A stretch of 51,550 nucleotides of DNA from Streptococcus sp. HMSC072G04 (GCF_001813295.1 NZ_KV812017.1:1-51550); one strand, 5' to 3'. Positions 18,831 to 30,395 are shown, counted from the stretch's first letter. Program-made: numbers and translations. The notes: generated from the letters alone by a model not told the origin.

Positions 18831-20105
18831 CTACTTTTGAAAAATCATATAATCAACCATCTCAGCCTGGTCGATGAACTGACGCCCTAATTTGATGATA
18901 TCTTGTAAACTAATACCTTGTAAAATCTTTGGAAGATCATAAGAAGTGCTACCGTCTGAAAAATATTCAAACTGAGTGGCACTATACTCAAGCGAATTTA
19001 AACCTTGTAAGAAATCACCAAACATTTCGCTTTTAATCGTATCCAAATGTTCTTGATTCACATCTGGATCCTTCTCAAATTGTTTGATGGCTGACCTAAA
19101 TTGATGAGATAAGGACACCGGTTCTTGAGTATCCATTGTCAAAATAACGAAATGAAATAATTCCTCGACCTCGACTTCAAGTGTCAATGAGTTGTCAATT
19201 TTCCCAGCTTCATATAAACTTTGAAACCGTTGCGAAGTCCAACCAAACATCATCGAAAATAGTAATTTCAACATCAATTTATAACGAAATTTTTCCTCTT
19301 CCTTAATGATATCATTTCCTCGAATTCCAATTGCCAACTTCGGAGTAGCAACTTCCATTCTACAAGATTGATTCAATCTTACTTCATTTTTTTCTACAGG
19401 AAAACGTTCTAACTCCACAGATGGATGAGGAGGAACTAGATCATATTCCTTTACTACTTGCAATACTTCATCAACATCAAAGTTTCCGATCACTAATAAG
19501 TGCATTTGAGAGGGATGATAGAATAGATCAAAGTTTTCACGGAGATTATCTATTGTAATGTCAGAGATAGACTCCCTAGTCCCAGCAATATCATCTGCTA
19601 ACGGTGTTCCAGGATATAAATTTTCTAAAGCACCAAAAAATAATCGATAGTCTGGACTATCTTGGTACATTCCAATTTCTTGTTGAATGATTTCTCTTTC
19701 CTTAGATATAGATTTTTCTGTAAAGGAAGCCTTTGAAACCATCTCCAATAACAATTGAATATTTTCAGGGACTTTTGAAGTTGTTGAGAAAAGATAACTT
19801 GTCTTTGTAAAGCTTGTAAAGGCATTACTTTCCGATCCTAAATGAACGAATTTTTTTAAATAATCTTGACCATTTTCATCTTCAAATACTTTGTGTTCTA
19901 GGAAATGAGCAATTCCTGCAGGATATTGCCTCTCATCACCATCCACTAGAATTCGTGTATCCACTGAGCCAAACTTAGTTGTGATTATTCCATAGGTTTC
20001 ATAATAATCTTCTTTGGGAATTAAATGAATAGTCAACCCATTTGACAAGCGTGTAAAGTAAACTTGCTCACCAACTGATTCATAATATTTTTCTTTAATT
20101 TTCAA
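18831..20105 (-). CDS. M16 family metallopeptidase, YmfH-like
   Basis: 424 aa, insulinase-type. The inverted zinc motif HFLEH is intact at His67, Glu70 and His71, so this is the catalytic partner of a two-gene pair. The start is TTG at 20103-20105; no ATG fits the conserved N-terminus. It starts eight bases after the stop of its partner. The substrate is unknown; related pairs have been linked to peptide processing. It is part of the operon running to ecfT. Confidence 0.87.
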   Translation of the reverse strand: MKIKEKYYESVGEQVYFTRLSNGLTIHLIPKEDYYETYGIITTKFGSVDTRILVDGDERQYPAGIAHFLEHKVFEDENGQDYLKKFVHLGSESNAFTSFTKTSYLFSTTSKVPENIQLLLEMVSKASFTEKSISKEREIIQQEIGMYQDSPDYRLFFGALENLYPGTPLADDIAGTRESISDITIDNLRENFDLFYHPSQMHLLVIGNFDVDEVLQVVKEYDLVPPHPSVELERFPVEKNEVRLNQSCRMEVATPKLAIGIRGNDIIKEEEKFRYKLMLKLLFSMMFGWTSQRFQSLYEAGKIDNSLTLEVEVEELFHFVILTMDTQEPVSLSHQFRSAIKQFEKDPDVNQEHLDTIKSEMFGDFLQGLNSLEYSATQFEYFSDGSTSYDLPKILQGISLQDIIKLGRQFIDQAEMVDYMIFQK

Positions 20106-20113
20106 TCTTTACA

Positions 20114-21361
20114 CTACTTTCCTTCCATAAAATATACAGACTGTAAATTAATTGTTTTTGCAACTTCAATAACTTCTTCTCTACTAACCTTATCGATAGA
20201 TTCTAACCACTCTTCTAGAGAAAGGACTTTCTTTCCTAGGATCGTTTTCAAATATTTCCTTTCAATCAAGGTATTTTGCCGATCCTGTGCTAATAAAGTC
20301 GTATTCACCAACATTTCTTTTGTCAATTGAAGTTCTGACTCTGTAAACTTGCCTCGTTTTAAATCATTCAACTGTCTCATAATCAAGGTCATTACTTTCG
20401 TGCGAGATTCCTTATCAATGCCTGCAAAAACTCTCATAAAGCCTGTAAAAATATCAAAATGGCTAGAGATAGTATAAGCAAGACCTTCTTTCTCACGAAT
20501 TACTTGAAAAAGTCTTGAATGCGAGAAAGCTCCCAGCATCCCATTTAATACAACTAGTGGGATATGGAGAGATTCTCCATACTGGGTAGAAAAATGGTAA
20601 CCTAATTCTAAAATAGATTGTTGGTTTTGTTTTTGCTCTAACTTTTCTCTAACAACATTTGTAAAAGGTTGTTGATAGGTGACAGACAAATTGTTATCAC
20701 GTGGCTTGAATTTAAACTGGTTCACTCGATCCACAATAGCGACCTCATTAAAGTCACCTATGAAAAAGAAGTCAATGTTATCTAATTGGAGCATCTGATG
20801 AAACTGTTCAAGAGAACTTTGAGCTGTTTCTTGTCTCACTAAATCAACTTTCCCCAATCTTGACATCCCGATTGTTTCGTCTTCAAAAAATAGTTGATTC
20901 AATTGCCCATGTGCATAATAATAAGGCTCTTCAATTTCCGACTCCAAATCGGAAATTGTATTTTTCTTTTCAACGTCAAATGTATCACTGTCAAAGTGAT
21001 CTTCTACTACCAAAGGTGAAAAGAAGATAGTTTCTATAATGTCCAAAACCTCATCAGTAAGAACATTTTTCTTGCTCAAAAAGTCATCGCGCACAAAGGA
21101 AATATTCAAATCAACATAATGAACACGCCCCCTCTTAGAGACTGAGGTGGACAATTCTACCCCGTATAGACTCGCTAATTTTTCACGGAATAATTGTGAA
21201 GTTGGATATTTTTGATTTGCAGTTTCCATCATACAGGCTACTAAAACACGCGCAGCCACGGTATTTTCATCTAATGGCGATGAAAAACGGACCTTAATTT
21301 TATTGGTTTTAAATTTTTTTGATTGAAGAAAGTGAAGATTCACGCCCTTTACTAATTCCAT
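20114..21361 (-). CDS. M16 family peptidase homologue, YmfF-like, without the zinc motif
   Basis: 415 aa from the chosen start. It aligns with the M16 fold, but where the HxxEH motif is expected it reads ARVLVACMMETANQ, so it is probably the non-catalytic half of a heterodimer with the next gene. I chose the ATG at 21361 because GAGG sits six bases upstream; a TTG at 21382 also opens the frame but has no ribosome binding site. First gene of the operon that continues through rodZ-like, pgsA and ecfA1A2T. Confidence 0.83.
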   Translation of the reverse strand: MELVKGVNLHFLQSKKFKTNKIKVRFSSPLDENTVAARVLVACMMETANQKYPTSQLFREKLASLYGVELSTSVSKRGRVHYVDLNISFVRDDFLSKKNVLTDEVLDIIETIFFSPLVVEDHFDSDTFDVEKKNTISDLESEIEEPYYYAHGQLNQLFFEDETIGMSRLGKVDLVRQETAQSSLEQFHQMLQLDNIDFFFIGDFNEVAIVDRVNQFKFKPRDNNLSVTYQQPFTNVVREKLEQKQNQQSILELGYHFSTQYGESLHIPLVVLNGMLGAFSHSRLFQVIREKEGLAYTISSHFDIFTGFMRVFAGIDKESRTKVMTLIMRQLNDLKRGKFTESELQLTKEMLVNTTLLAQDRQNTLIERKYLKTILGKKVLSLEEWLESIDKVSREEVIEVAKTINLQSVYFMEGK

Positions 21362-21393
21362 TTTCATCCTCGTTCTACTCAATAGTAACTTTC

Positions 21394-21402
21394 ATTATAA
21401 CA
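21394..21402 (-). promoter_or_regulatory. Extended -10 promoter of the M16/pgsA/ecf operon
   Basis: TGTTATAAT on the minus strand, 30 bases before the first gene. No obvious -35. Confidence 0.55.
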
Positions 21403-21487
21403 CGAAATCACACTAAAATCCTAATTCAAACTGTGAAAAAGCTCCTCAAATCACTCAACATTCTCTACCCTAGAAAAACTAAAAATA

Positions 21488-21496
21488 TGGTATAAT
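21488..21496 (+). promoter_or_regulatory. Extended -10 promoter of yaaA-recF
   Basis: TGGTATAAT, 21 bases before the yaaA start, same form as at gdpP. No obvious -35. Confidence 0.6.
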
Positions 21497-21516
21497 AACA
21501 CGCAAAGAGGTGAACT

Positions 21517-21879
21517 ATGAATTACAAATTATTTGATGACTTTATTACATTACAAGCAATCTTAAAAGAACTCGGTATTATACAGAGTGGTGGTGCAATC
21601 AAAGCTTTTCTTCAAGAAAAAGAAGTCTTTGTTAATGGTGAATTAGAACAACGGAGAGGCCGTAAACTTCGTGTCAATGATCAAATTGACATTCCTGAAC
21701 TGAACATGACTATCACCATTCTTGAACCTTCTCAAGAAGAAATAGAAGAGCATCTTAAAGAGAAGGAAGAAAAGGAACGTGTTGCTAAACTTGTCAAGCA
21801 ACTCAATCAACAACAAAAGAAACTACCGACAAAGACTAACAAAAAAGAAAAAGCAATTCGCTTTCCTGGTATCTCCTAA
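21517..21879 (+). CDS. yaaA: S4 domain RNA-binding protein YaaA
   Basis: 120 aa. An N-terminal S4-like domain ([21 protein letters not shown], ending NDQIDIPEL) is followed by a charged, Lys/Glu-rich tail. YaaA next to recF is a constant of Firmicutes; in Bacillus it takes part in ribosome assembly. Stop and recF start share one base (TAATG), so recF is translationally coupled. The tail is longer than in Bacillus YaaA. Confidence 0.88.
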   Translation: MNYKLFDDFITLQAILKELGIIQSGGAIKAFLQEKEVFVNGELEQRRGRKLRVNDQIDIPELNMTITILEPSQEEIEEHLKEKEEKERVAKLVKQLNQQQKKLPTKTNKKEKAIRFPGIS

Positions 21880-22973
21880 TGTGGTTAAAACAGTTATCCA
21901 TTCAACATTTTCGTAATTATCAAGAACTTGAAGTCGAGTTTCATCCTGGATTAAATATTTTCCTAGGTCAAAATGCTCAAGGAAAGACCAATATTCTCGA
22001 ATCAATTTATTTTCTAGCTTTAACCAGAAGTCATCGAACACGAAATGATAGAGATCTCATCTATTTTGAATCCACCGATTTTAAAGTTTCTGGTCAATTA
22101 CAAAGAGAAACTGGTCCCCTTCCATTAGAAATTTCCTTGACACCAAAAGGTCGGATAACTAAGGTAAATCATTTGAAACAAGCCAAATTATCGAACTATA
22201 TTGGCCATATGAATGTTGTCCTTTTTGCACCCGAAGATTTGCAACTGATCAAAGGATCACCTGCAGGGCGTCGAAAGTTTATTGACATTGAATTAGGTCA
22301 GATGAAACCTCTCTATTTATCCGACTTATCTCAATACAACCATGTACTGAAACAAAGAAACAGTTATCTAAAAAATTCGGAAAAAATTGATGCTACATTT
22401 TTGGAGGTCTTAGATTCACAACTAGCTAGTTTTGGAAGTCGTGTCATCCATCATCGGCTTGAGTTTATTAAAAAATTAGAAGCTAAAGCAGAAGAAAAAC
22501 ACACTCGACTTTCTGACAACAAAGAAGACCTATCTATTCAATATCAGTCAACTGTTTTTTCTGAAGAAGGAAATGATATAGAAGAGCAGTTTCTCTCTAT
22601 GTTGAAAAAAAACCGTCAGAAGGATATTTTTAGGAAAACAACAAGTATTGGGCCTCACAGGGATGATTTGGCATTTTTTATCAATAATATGAATGCTACC
22701 TTTGGTAGTCAGGGCCAGCATCGAAGTGTTGTTCTCTCTCTAAAATTAGCAGAAATTGAATTGATGGAAGAAATCACAAGAGAAAAGCCTATTTTATTAC
22801 TTGACGATGTCATGAGCGAACTTGACAATTATCGTCAACTTCAACTACTTGAAACCATCTCTAATAATATTCAAACATTTATTACAACGACCACTCTCGA
22901 TCATTTAAAAGACCTGCCTGAAGAGTTGAAAATTTTCACTGTTCAAGCCGGTCATATCAAAACAGCATCTTGA
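21879..22973 (+). CDS. recF: DNA replication and repair protein RecF
   Basis: 364 aa. SMC-like ATPase that helps load RecA at gaps. Walker [13 protein letters not shown] near 30, the signature region with [16 protein letters not shown], and Walker [12 protein letters not shown]. In this genome recF lies about 13 kb from dnaA, as in other streptococci, rather than next to dnaN. The strong terminator begins inside its last codons. Confidence 0.96.
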   Translation: MWLKQLSIQHFRNYQELEVEFHPGLNIFLGQNAQGKTNILESIYFLALTRSHRTRNDRDLIYFESTDFKVSGQLQRETGPLPLEISLTPKGRITKVNHLKQAKLSNYIGHMNVVLFAPEDLQLIKGSPAGRRKFIDIELGQMKPLYLSDLSQYNHVLKQRNSYLKNSEKIDATFLEVLDSQLASFGSRVIHHRLEFIKKLEAKAEEKHTRLSDNKEDLSIQYQSTVFSEEGNDIEEQFLSMLKKNRQKDIFRKTTSIGPHRDDLAFFINNMNATFGSQGQHRSVVLSLKLAEIELMEEITREKPILLLDDVMSELDNYRQLQLLETISNNIQTFITTTTLDHLKDLPEELKIFTVQAGHIKTAS

Positions 22974-22994
22974 CAGAATTGTCAAGATGCTGTT
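22961..22994. terminator. Bidirectional terminator between recF and guaB
   Basis: A perfect 15-bp inverted repeat (AACAGCATCTTGACA) with a four-base loop, overlapping the recF stop codon and followed by ATTTTTATTT. It also lies just after the guaB stop on the other strand. Confidence 0.9.
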
Positions 22995-23001
22995 ATTTTT
23001 A

Positions 23002-23017
23002 TTTACAAATGTGTAAA
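23002..23017. repeat. 16-bp palindrome TTTACA-AATG-TGTAAA
   Basis: Immediately after the guaB stop codon. Same half-sites and spacing as at 7032, 11540 and 25783. Confidence 0.55.
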
Positions 23018-23018
23018 T

Positions 23019-24521
<1,503 letters not shown>

Positions 24522-24555
24522 TTATTTGAGCAAGGCTCGAATTTTTATTGTTAAT

Positions 24556-24583
24556 ATCATACCATTCTATGGCAATTTGTCAA
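24556..24583 (-). promoter_or_regulatory. Promoter of guaB
   Basis: TTGACA (24578-24583), 16-base spacer, TATGAT (24556-24561) on the minus strand, giving a leader of about 50 bases. Confidence 0.75.
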
Positions 24584-24643
24584 TCATTTATTGGTAAATT
24601 ATCAATGAACAGTAAAGAAATGTTCGCTATTAATGAAGTCGTT

Positions 24644-25672
24644 TTATTTTTTAAAATAGGTAATTCCCATCGCAGATTTTACTTCATCCAGTGTTTGAGC
24701 TGCTACATTTCGAGCGCGCTCACTTCCTTTTTCAAGAATAGAGTAGACCTCACCCATATCCTTTGCAAACTCAAGGCGTCTTTCACGAATCGGTCTTAAT
24801 TCACGATCTAAAATTTCTAAAAGATATCGTTTGGTCTTTACATCACCAAGTCCACCACGTTGATAATGTTCTTTCATTTCTGCAATTTCAGCTGCATCTT
24901 CTGGACGGCCAAATACATCCAGGTAATGAAACACCATATTGCCTTCGATTTTTCCTGGATCCTCTACTTTAATATGATCAGGATCAGTATACATACTCAT
25001 CACTTTTTTCTTTAAAGTATCTGCATCATCAGCTAGGTAAATGCCATTATTCAACGATTTAGACATCTTAGCATTTCCGTCTAAACCAGGTAAGCGCCCT
25101 GCTGCTTCATTTTCAGGATAAATCCCTTCCGGTTCCACCAAAGTATCTGTGTTGTATGCATGATTAAAGGAACGCACAATCTCACGAGTTTGCTCAATCA
25201 TTGGCTTTTGATCATTTCCTACTGGAACAAAATTCGCTTTAAATGCTGTGATATCGGCTGCTTGTGAAATAGGGTATACCAAAAATCCTGTTGGAATACT
25301 CTCACCAAAACCTTTTTGAGAAATCTCGGTTTTTACAGTTGGGTTTCTTTCAAGTCGCGCCAAAGATACTAGATTCATGTAATACATGGTCAATTCCGCT
25401 AATTCAGGAATCTGGCTTTGAATGAAAATCGTAACTTTTTCAGGATCTAGTCCAGCTGCCAAATAATCCAAAGCAACATTACCAATAGATTCTACAATCG
25501 TTTTTGGATCTTTTGCATGATCTGTCAAAGCTTGCTGGTCTGCTAGGAAAACAAACATATTATACTCGTCTTTATTTTGCAACAAGACGCGATTTTTTAA
25601 AGAACCAACATAGTGGCCGATATGGAGTTTTCCTGTCGGTCTATCTCCTGTCAGAATGATGGGTTTTGTCAT
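24644..25672 (-). CDS. trpS: Tryptophanyl-tRNA synthetase
   Basis: 342 aa class I synthetase. HIGH at residues 17-20 and KMSKS in the second half (AKMSKSLNN). The ATG at 25672 has AAGGAG at five bases; the frame runs ten codons further without a better start. The leader is too short for a T-box, and none is seen. No clear terminator separates it from the guaB promoter. Confidence 0.96.
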   Translation of the reverse strand: MTKPIILTGDRPTGKLHIGHYVGSLKNRVLLQNKDEYNMFVFLADQQALTDHAKDPKTIVESIGNVALDYLAAGLDPEKVTIFIQSQIPELAELTMYYMNLVSLARLERNPTVKTEISQKGFGESIPTGFLVYPISQAADITAFKANFVPVGNDQKPMIEQTREIVRSFNHAYNTDTLVEPEGIYPENEAAGRLPGLDGNAKMSKSLNNGIYLADDADTLKKKVMSMYTDPDHIKVEDPGKIEGNMVFHYLDVFGRPEDAAEIAEMKEHYQRGGLGDVKTKRYLLEILDRELRPIRERRLEFAKDMGEVYSILEKGSERARNVAAQTLDEVKSAMGITYFKK

Positions 25673-25700
25673 ACTCTTCTCCTTAATCGTTATCCCTATC

Positions 25701-25709
25701 ATTATAGCA
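25701..25709 (-). promoter_or_regulatory. Extended -10 promoter of trpS
   Basis: TGCTATAAT on the minus strand, 28 bases before the trpS start. Confidence 0.6.
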
Positions 25710-25770
25710 CTTTCTAGTTGAAAATGTTAGTCTATCCTCTATGTTTGCACCGAATTAATACTTTACTACA

Positions 25771-25798
25771 GTGTAAACTTGATTTACACATTTGTAAA
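25771..25798. repeat. Three-part palindromic element TGTAAA-N5-TTTACA-N4-TGTAAA, copy 2
   Basis: TGTAAA (25772-25777), TTTACA (25783-25788), TGTAAA (25793-25798), with offsets identical to copy 1 at 7021. It sits between the divergent trpS and ABC-F promoters. GTGTAAA/TTTACAC forms a 7-bp dyad at its left side. Confidence 0.6.
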
Positions 25799-25819
25799 AA
25801 CAAATTGACAGTAAAAAAG

Positions 25820-25848
25820 TTGAATTTTCCCCTATTTTCTAGTAAAAT
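25820..25848 (+). promoter_or_regulatory. Promoter of the ABC-F gene
   Basis: TTGAAT (25820-25825), 17-base spacer, TAAAAT (25843-25848). The start codon follows 29 bases later. Confidence 0.7.
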
Positions 25849-25877
25849 GAAGACATTATAGAAAGAGGAGAAAATCA

Positions 25878-27503
25878 TTGCTTACAGTATCAGACGTCTC
25901 ACTACGTTTTAGTGATCGAAAATTGTTTGACGATGTCAATATCAACTTTACAGAAGGAAATACATACGGTCTCATCGGTGCCAACGGTGCTGGAAAGTCA
26001 ACCTTTTTAAAAATTTTAGCTGGAGATATTGAACCAACAACTGGTCATATTTCTCTTGGCCCTGATGAACGTTTGTCTGTTTTGCGTCAAAATCACTTTG
26101 ACTACGAAGACGAGCGGGTCATCGATGTTGTCATTATGGGAAATGAAAAGCTCTACAACATTATGAAAGAAAAAGATGCTATCTACATGAAAGAAGATTT
26201 CTCTGATGAAGATGGTGTCCGTGCAGCTGAACTTGAAGGTGAATTTGCCGAACTTGGTGGATGGGAAGCGGAAAGTGAAGCATCTCAATTGCTTCAAAAT
26301 CTAAATATTTCAGAAGACCTTCATTACCAAACTATGAGCGAGTTAGCCAATGGGGATAAAGTGAAAGTTCTCTTAGCTAAAGCCCTTTTTGGTAAACCAG
26401 ATGTCCTTCTTTTGGACGAGCCGACCAATGGATTGGATATTCAATCCATTACCTGGTTAGAAGATTTTCTGATTGATTTTGAAAATACGGTTATCGTTGT
26501 ATCCCATGACCGCCACTTTTTGAATAAAGTCTGCACCCATATGGCGGATCTCGACTTTGGAAAAATCAAACTTTACGTCGGGAACTATGATTTCTGGAAA
26601 GAATCTTCTGAACTTGCAGCAAAATTACAAGCAGATAGAAATGCAAAAGCTGAAGAAAAAATTAAACAATTACAAGAATTTGTCGCACGTTTCTCAGCCA
26701 ACGCTTCAAAATCAAAACAAGCAACTTCGCGTAAAAAAATGCTTGACAAGATTGAACTTGAAGAAATTGTTCCATCTAGTCGGAAGTATCCATTTATCAA
26801 CTTTAAGGCAGAACGAGAAATTGGTAACGATCTCTTGACAGTTGAAAATCTTTCTGTCAAGATTGATGGAGAAACCATCCTTGACAATATCAGCTTTATC
26901 TTACGGCCTGGTGACAAAACCGCCCTTATCGGACAGAACGATATTCAAACAACCGCTTTGATCCGTGCATTGATGGATGATATTGAATATGAAGGAACTG
27001 TCAAGTGGGGAGTTACAACTAGTCGATCATATCTACCAAAAGACAACAGTCGTGATTTTGCAGGTGGTGAAAGTATTCTCGATTGGCTTCGTCAATTTGC
27101 AAGTAAAGAAGAAGATGACAATACTTTCCTTCGTGGTTTCTTAGGACGTATGCTCTTTTCGGGTGACGAAGTTAACAAGTCTGTCAACGTCTTGTCAGGG
27201 GGAGAAAAAGTTCGTGTCATGTTGTCTAAATTGATGCTCCTCAAGTCAAATGTTCTTGTACTAGATGATCCAACCAATCACTTAGATTTGGAGTCTATCT
27301 CAAGTTTGAATGATGGATTGAAGAATTTTAAAGAATCGATTATCTTTGCTAGCCATGACCACGAATTCATTCAAACACTCGCCAACCATATTATCGTTCT
27401 TTCAAAAAACGGCGTGATCGATCGTATTGATGAAACCTATGATGAATTTCTTGAAAATGAAGAAGTTCAAGCAAAAGTGAAAGAACTTTGGAGTCAATCA
27501 TAA
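25878..27503 (+). CDS. ABC-F family ATPase, YbiT/YkpA-like
   Basis: 541 aa cytoplasmic protein with two ABC domains joined by a linker and no membrane part, the plan of ribosome-associated ABC-F proteins. The first domain has Walker A GANGAGKST near 36 and a shortened signature (MSELANGDKVKVLLAKALF); in the second the Walker A is changed to GQNDIQTTALIRAL, so it may not bind ATP normally, while LSGGEKVRV and the Walker B VLVLDDPTNHLD are kept. The start is TTG at 25878 behind GAGGAG. It probably acts on the ribosome; nothing links it to antibiotic resistance. Confidence 0.9.
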   Translation: MLTVSDVSLRFSDRKLFDDVNINFTEGNTYGLIGANGAGKSTFLKILAGDIEPTTGHISLGPDERLSVLRQNHFDYEDERVIDVVIMGNEKLYNIMKEKDAIYMKEDFSDEDGVRAAELEGEFAELGGWEAESEASQLLQNLNISEDLHYQTMSELANGDKVKVLLAKALFGKPDVLLLDEPTNGLDIQSITWLEDFLIDFENTVIVVSHDRHFLNKVCTHMADLDFGKIKLYVGNYDFWKESSELAAKLQADRNAKAEEKIKQLQEFVARFSANASKSKQATSRKKMLDKIELEEIVPSSRKYPFINFKAEREIGNDLLTVENLSVKIDGETILDNISFILRPGDKTALIGQNDIQTTALIRALMDDIEYEGTVKWGVTTSRSYLPKDNSRDFAGGESILDWLRQFASKEEDDNTFLRGFLGRMLFSGDEVNKSVNVLSGGEKVRVMLSKLMLLKSNVLVLDDPTNHLDLESISSLNDGLKNFKESIIFASHDHEFIQTLANHIIVLSKNGVIDRIDETYDEFLENEEVQAKVKELWSQS

Positions 27504-27508
27504 AAATA

Positions 27509-27542
27509 AAGAGCCCTGAAATCATTATTTCAGGCTCTTTCA
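27509..27542 (+). terminator. Terminator of the ABC-F gene
   Basis: AGAGCC-CTGAAA pairs with TTTCAG-GCTCT (one bulge) and ends in TTT, six bases after the stop. The following gene begins 10 bases later, so part of the transcripts may read through. Confidence 0.75.
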
Positions 27543-27552
27543 GTAGAAATAT

Positions 27553-30129
27553 ATGAATAAAACAAAGCTAAAAACATACCTTTTTATAGTATCTTCTTTC
27601 CTGATTCCAGCTATCATGATGTTCTTTATTTACCTCTCACAAGGAATCTACTGGAACAGTGATACTTCCCCATTATTAGGAGATGGTTATCATCAGTATG
27701 TCATTTTTGATACCACACTTCGAAATATTTTACATGGGGCAGATAGCCTATTTTACAGTTTTCAAAGTGGACTAGGCATTAATTTCTATGCACTCAGTAG
27801 CTATTATCTAGGAAGTTTCTTTTCTCCTCTTGTCTACTTCTTTAATGCACAATCCATGCCGGATGCTGTTTACCTCATCACTCTTCTTAAATTTGGAGCT
27901 ATTGGGTTAAGCACTTATATTAGTTTACATGGAATGTTTTCTAAAATTCCTAGATCCCTGGTTCTTACCCTTTCAACCTCATTTTCTCTTATGAGCTTTG
28001 CTATCAGCCAAATTGAAATCAAAACTTGGCTAGATGTTTTTATCTTGGCACCACTAATTCTTTATGGATTCAAAAAACTCATTTACAATGAGGGAGAGGT
28101 TCTCTACTTTATCAGCTTAACCAGCTTGTTTATCCAAAATTATTATTTTGGGTTTATGATGTCTATTTTTCTCATTTTATGGTACTTGACACAACTGTCA
28201 TGGGACATCAAAGGAATTGGAAAACGCTTCTTTCATTTTGTGGTTGTATCTCTTTTATCAGTTATAACAAGCCTTGTGATGTTATATCCAACCTTCTTAG
28301 ATTTACGCACTCATGGAGAAAGCTTTTCAAAGGTTGACAGTATCTTTACAGAAAAAAGTTGGTATCTTGACATATTTGCAAAAAATTTCATTGGAAGTTT
28401 TGACACTACTAAATATGGATCAATTCCAATGATCTACGTGGGATTATTTCCACTTCTTTTAGCGATTACCTTTTTCTTTGTAAAGTCGATCAAGTTTCAC
28501 GTGAAACTTTCTTACTTTATACTCTTGACCATTCTTATTTTGAGTTTTCGTTTTCAATTCTTAGATCTCCTTTGGCAAGGTATGCACGCGCCAAATATGT
28601 TTCTTCATCGATACTCTTGGATCTTTTCTTTGACGATTATTCTGATGGCAGGAGAAGTACTAAATCGAATAGAGGAGATCACTTGGATTCGTTTTAGTCT
28701 TGCTAATTTCCTCCTTATTCTAGGATTTGGAGCAACTGTCCTTTACAGCAGTCACTATAAATTTTTAGATGCAGTCAATTTCATTGTTACTTTTGAATTT
28801 TTAATTGCTTTCTATTTGGTCTGTTTAGGATTTATCCTAAAAAAGATACCGCCTAGACTTTTCTATCTTTCGATCCTGTTTTTCTCCATCTTTGAATTAT
28901 CGGTGAATAGTTATTATCAAATGGAAGGAATTGCGAATGAATGGGTCTTTGCTTCTCGGTCATCCTACGAACGCGACTTAAAAGCCATCCAATCCTTAGT
29001 AAGAGAGAAGACAGACTCTAATTATCGGACTGAGATTCTACAGCCACAAACGGGCAATGATAGCATGAAGTATGGTTATAATGGAATTTCTCAATTTTCA
29101 TCTGTACGAAATACAGATGCTAGCTCGACATTGGACAAACTAGGATTTAAATCTGAAGGAACCAACCTCAATCTTCGATACCAAAACAATTCTATATTAA
29201 TGGATAGTCTATTTGGTGTACGCTATAATTTAAGCCAACAACCTGTTCAAAAATTTGGATTTAAAGAGATTGCAACCAAAAATGGAGTCTCACTTTCAGA
29301 AAACGAATATGCCTTACCAATCGCCTTTCTGTCAGCAAAACCTTATAAAAATACTTCCTTTACGAATTTGACACTGGATAATCAAACACGATTCATCCAT
29401 CAAATCACGGATGAAAAATATAAATTTTATAAGAAATTAAATATTCTCTCGCATACTTCACAAAATACTACATCCTCGTTGCAAACTGCAAAAATTGAAG
29501 AAGATAGTCATCTATCTTACGCAAGTATTCAATATGAAGTAAGGGTTCCTGCTCATAGTCAACTGTATGTCAATATTCCTAATTTACAATTTTCAAATGA
29601 TGATCGGAAAGATATTGAAATCAGCTACAATGGACAGACCCAACGCTATACTATTGATAATACCTTTCCATTCTTTTCGATTGGCTATTTTGACACAGAG
29701 GAAACAGTTACTATTCGTATGAGTTTTCCAGAAAATTCGACAGTCTCCTTTGATACACCAGAATTTTTTGCTCTGGATCTTGACCAATATACACAAGCTA
29801 TCTCCACTATTCGTCAACAAGAAGTTGCTATTCACAAAAAGAAAAATAAATTGGTGGCAGCCTATAACGCAAATAGAGACACTACCCTTATTTTTACACT
29901 CCCTTATGATAAAGGCTGGTCAGCTAAACAAAATGGGAAGCCTATCCAAATTCATCACATCCAGAAAGGATTAATGGGAGTTCGTGTTTCAAAAGGATCC
30001 GGAACAGTCACCTTAACATTTGTTCCCCAAGGCTTCATTGAAGGACTTATTGCCTTTTTCGTTGGAATCATTCTCTTTTTCCTCTACGAATGGAGACAAA
30101 TAAAAAGACGAAAAAGCCAAGAAATCTAA
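27553..30129 (+). CDS. YfhO family multispanning membrane protein
   Basis: 858 aa. About a dozen membrane helices in the first 450 residues, a large extracellular C-terminal domain (about 470-825) and one last helix before a basic tail. This is the YfhO (GT-C-like) architecture; Bacillus YfhO works in lipoteichoic acid glycosylation, so a role in surface-polymer glycosylation is possible. The N-terminal WNSDTSPLLGDGYHQY segment contains the acidic residues expected in the first outer loop. A parS-like site lies inside the coding region. Confidence 0.88.
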   Translation: MNKTKLKTYLFIVSSFLIPAIMMFFIYLSQGIYWNSDTSPLLGDGYHQYVIFDTTLRNILHGADSLFYSFQSGLGINFYALSSYYLGSFFSPLVYFFNAQSMPDAVYLITLLKFGAIGLSTYISLHGMFSKIPRSLVLTLSTSFSLMSFAISQIEIKTWLDVFILAPLILYGFKKLIYNEGEVLYFISLTSLFIQNYYFGFMMSIFLILWYLTQLSWDIKGIGKRFFHFVVVSLLSVITSLVMLYPTFLDLRTHGESFSKVDSIFTEKSWYLDIFAKNFIGSFDTTKYGSIPMIYVGLFPLLLAITFFFVKSIKFHVKLSYFILLTILILSFRFQFLDLLWQGMHAPNMFLHRYSWIFSLTIILMAGEVLNRIEEITWIRFSLANFLLILGFGATVLYSSHYKFLDAVNFIVTFEFLIAFYLVCLGFILKKIPPRLFYLSILFFSIFELSVNSYYQMEGIANEWVFASRSSYERDLKAIQSLVREKTDSNYRTEILQPQTGNDSMKYGYNGISQFSSVRNTDASSTLDKLGFKSEGTNLNLRYQNNSILMDSLFGVRYNLSQQPVQKFGFKEIATKNGVSLSENEYALPIAFLSAKPYKNTSFTNLTLDNQTRFIHQITDEKYKFYKKLNILSHTSQNTTSSLQTAKIEEDSHLSYASIQYEVRVPAHSQLYVNIPNLQFSNDDRKDIEISYNGQTQRYTIDNTFPFFSIGYFDTEETVTIRMSFPENSTVSFDTPEFFALDLDQYTQAISTIRQQEVAIHKKKNKLVAAYNANRDTTLIFTLPYDKGWSAKQNGKPIQIHHIQKGLMGVRVSKGSGTVTLTFVPQGFIEGLIAFFVGIILFFLYEWRQIKRRKSQEI
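28493..28508. other. parS-like site 2
   Basis: AGTTTCACGTGAAACT, a perfect 16-bp palindrome with the parS core and only the outermost pair changed. It lies inside the YfhO gene, about 6.4 kb from parB. Confidence 0.8.
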
Positions 30130-30145
30130 CCATCGTTCACTTAAT

Positions 30146-30178
30146 AAAAGGCTAGGATAGCAATTATCCTAGCCTTTT
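30146..30178 (+). terminator. Terminator of the YfhO gene
   Basis: AAAAGGCTAGGATA pairs perfectly with TATCCTAGCCTTTT and is followed by T; a 14-bp stem. Confidence 0.9.
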
Positions 30179-30185
30179 TCGAAAC

Positions 30186-30208
30186 AAAAAAACACCCAAA
30201 TGGGTGCT
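30186..30208 (-). terminator. Terminator of the tRNA-Glu/tRNA-Asn transcript
   Basis: On the minus strand CACCC-ATTT-GGGTG is followed by TTTTTTT, seven bases after tRNA-Asn. Confidence 0.85.
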
Positions 30209-30215
30209 ATACTAG

Positions 30216-30289
30216 CTCCGCCAGTAGGACTCGAACCTACGACATCATGATTAACAGTCATGCGCTACTACCAACTGAGCTATGGCGGA
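30216..30289 (-). tRNA. tRNA-Asn (anticodon GTT)
   Basis: 74 nt, complete cloverleaf. Acceptor stem TCCGCCA/TGGCGGA with discriminator G, anticodon stem CATGA/TCATG around CTGTTAA, and the T-arm GTAGG-TTCGAGT-CCTAC. The CCA end is not encoded. Second gene of the pair. Confidence 0.96.
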
Positions 30290-30297
30290 ATGAGATA

Positions 30298-30369
30298 TAG
30301 TCCGTACGGGATTCGAACCCGTGTTACCGCCGTGAAAAGGCGGTGTCTTAACCCCTTGACCAACGGACC
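30298..30369 (-). tRNA. tRNA-Glu (anticodon TTC), copy 1
   Basis: 72 nt. Acceptor GGTCCGT/ACGGACT, anticodon stem CCGCC/GGCGG around TTTTCAC, T-arm ACGGG-TTCGAAT-CCCGT. Identical to the copy at 50750-50821 on the other strand. First gene of the pair with tRNA-Asn. Confidence 0.97.
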
Positions 30370-30395
30370 ATATATTCATTAACAGAACATATCCC

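Noticed and set aside
25673..25760. T-box riboswitch before trpS
   Set aside because: The leader after the likely -10 is only about 25 bases; no T-box sequence or terminator.
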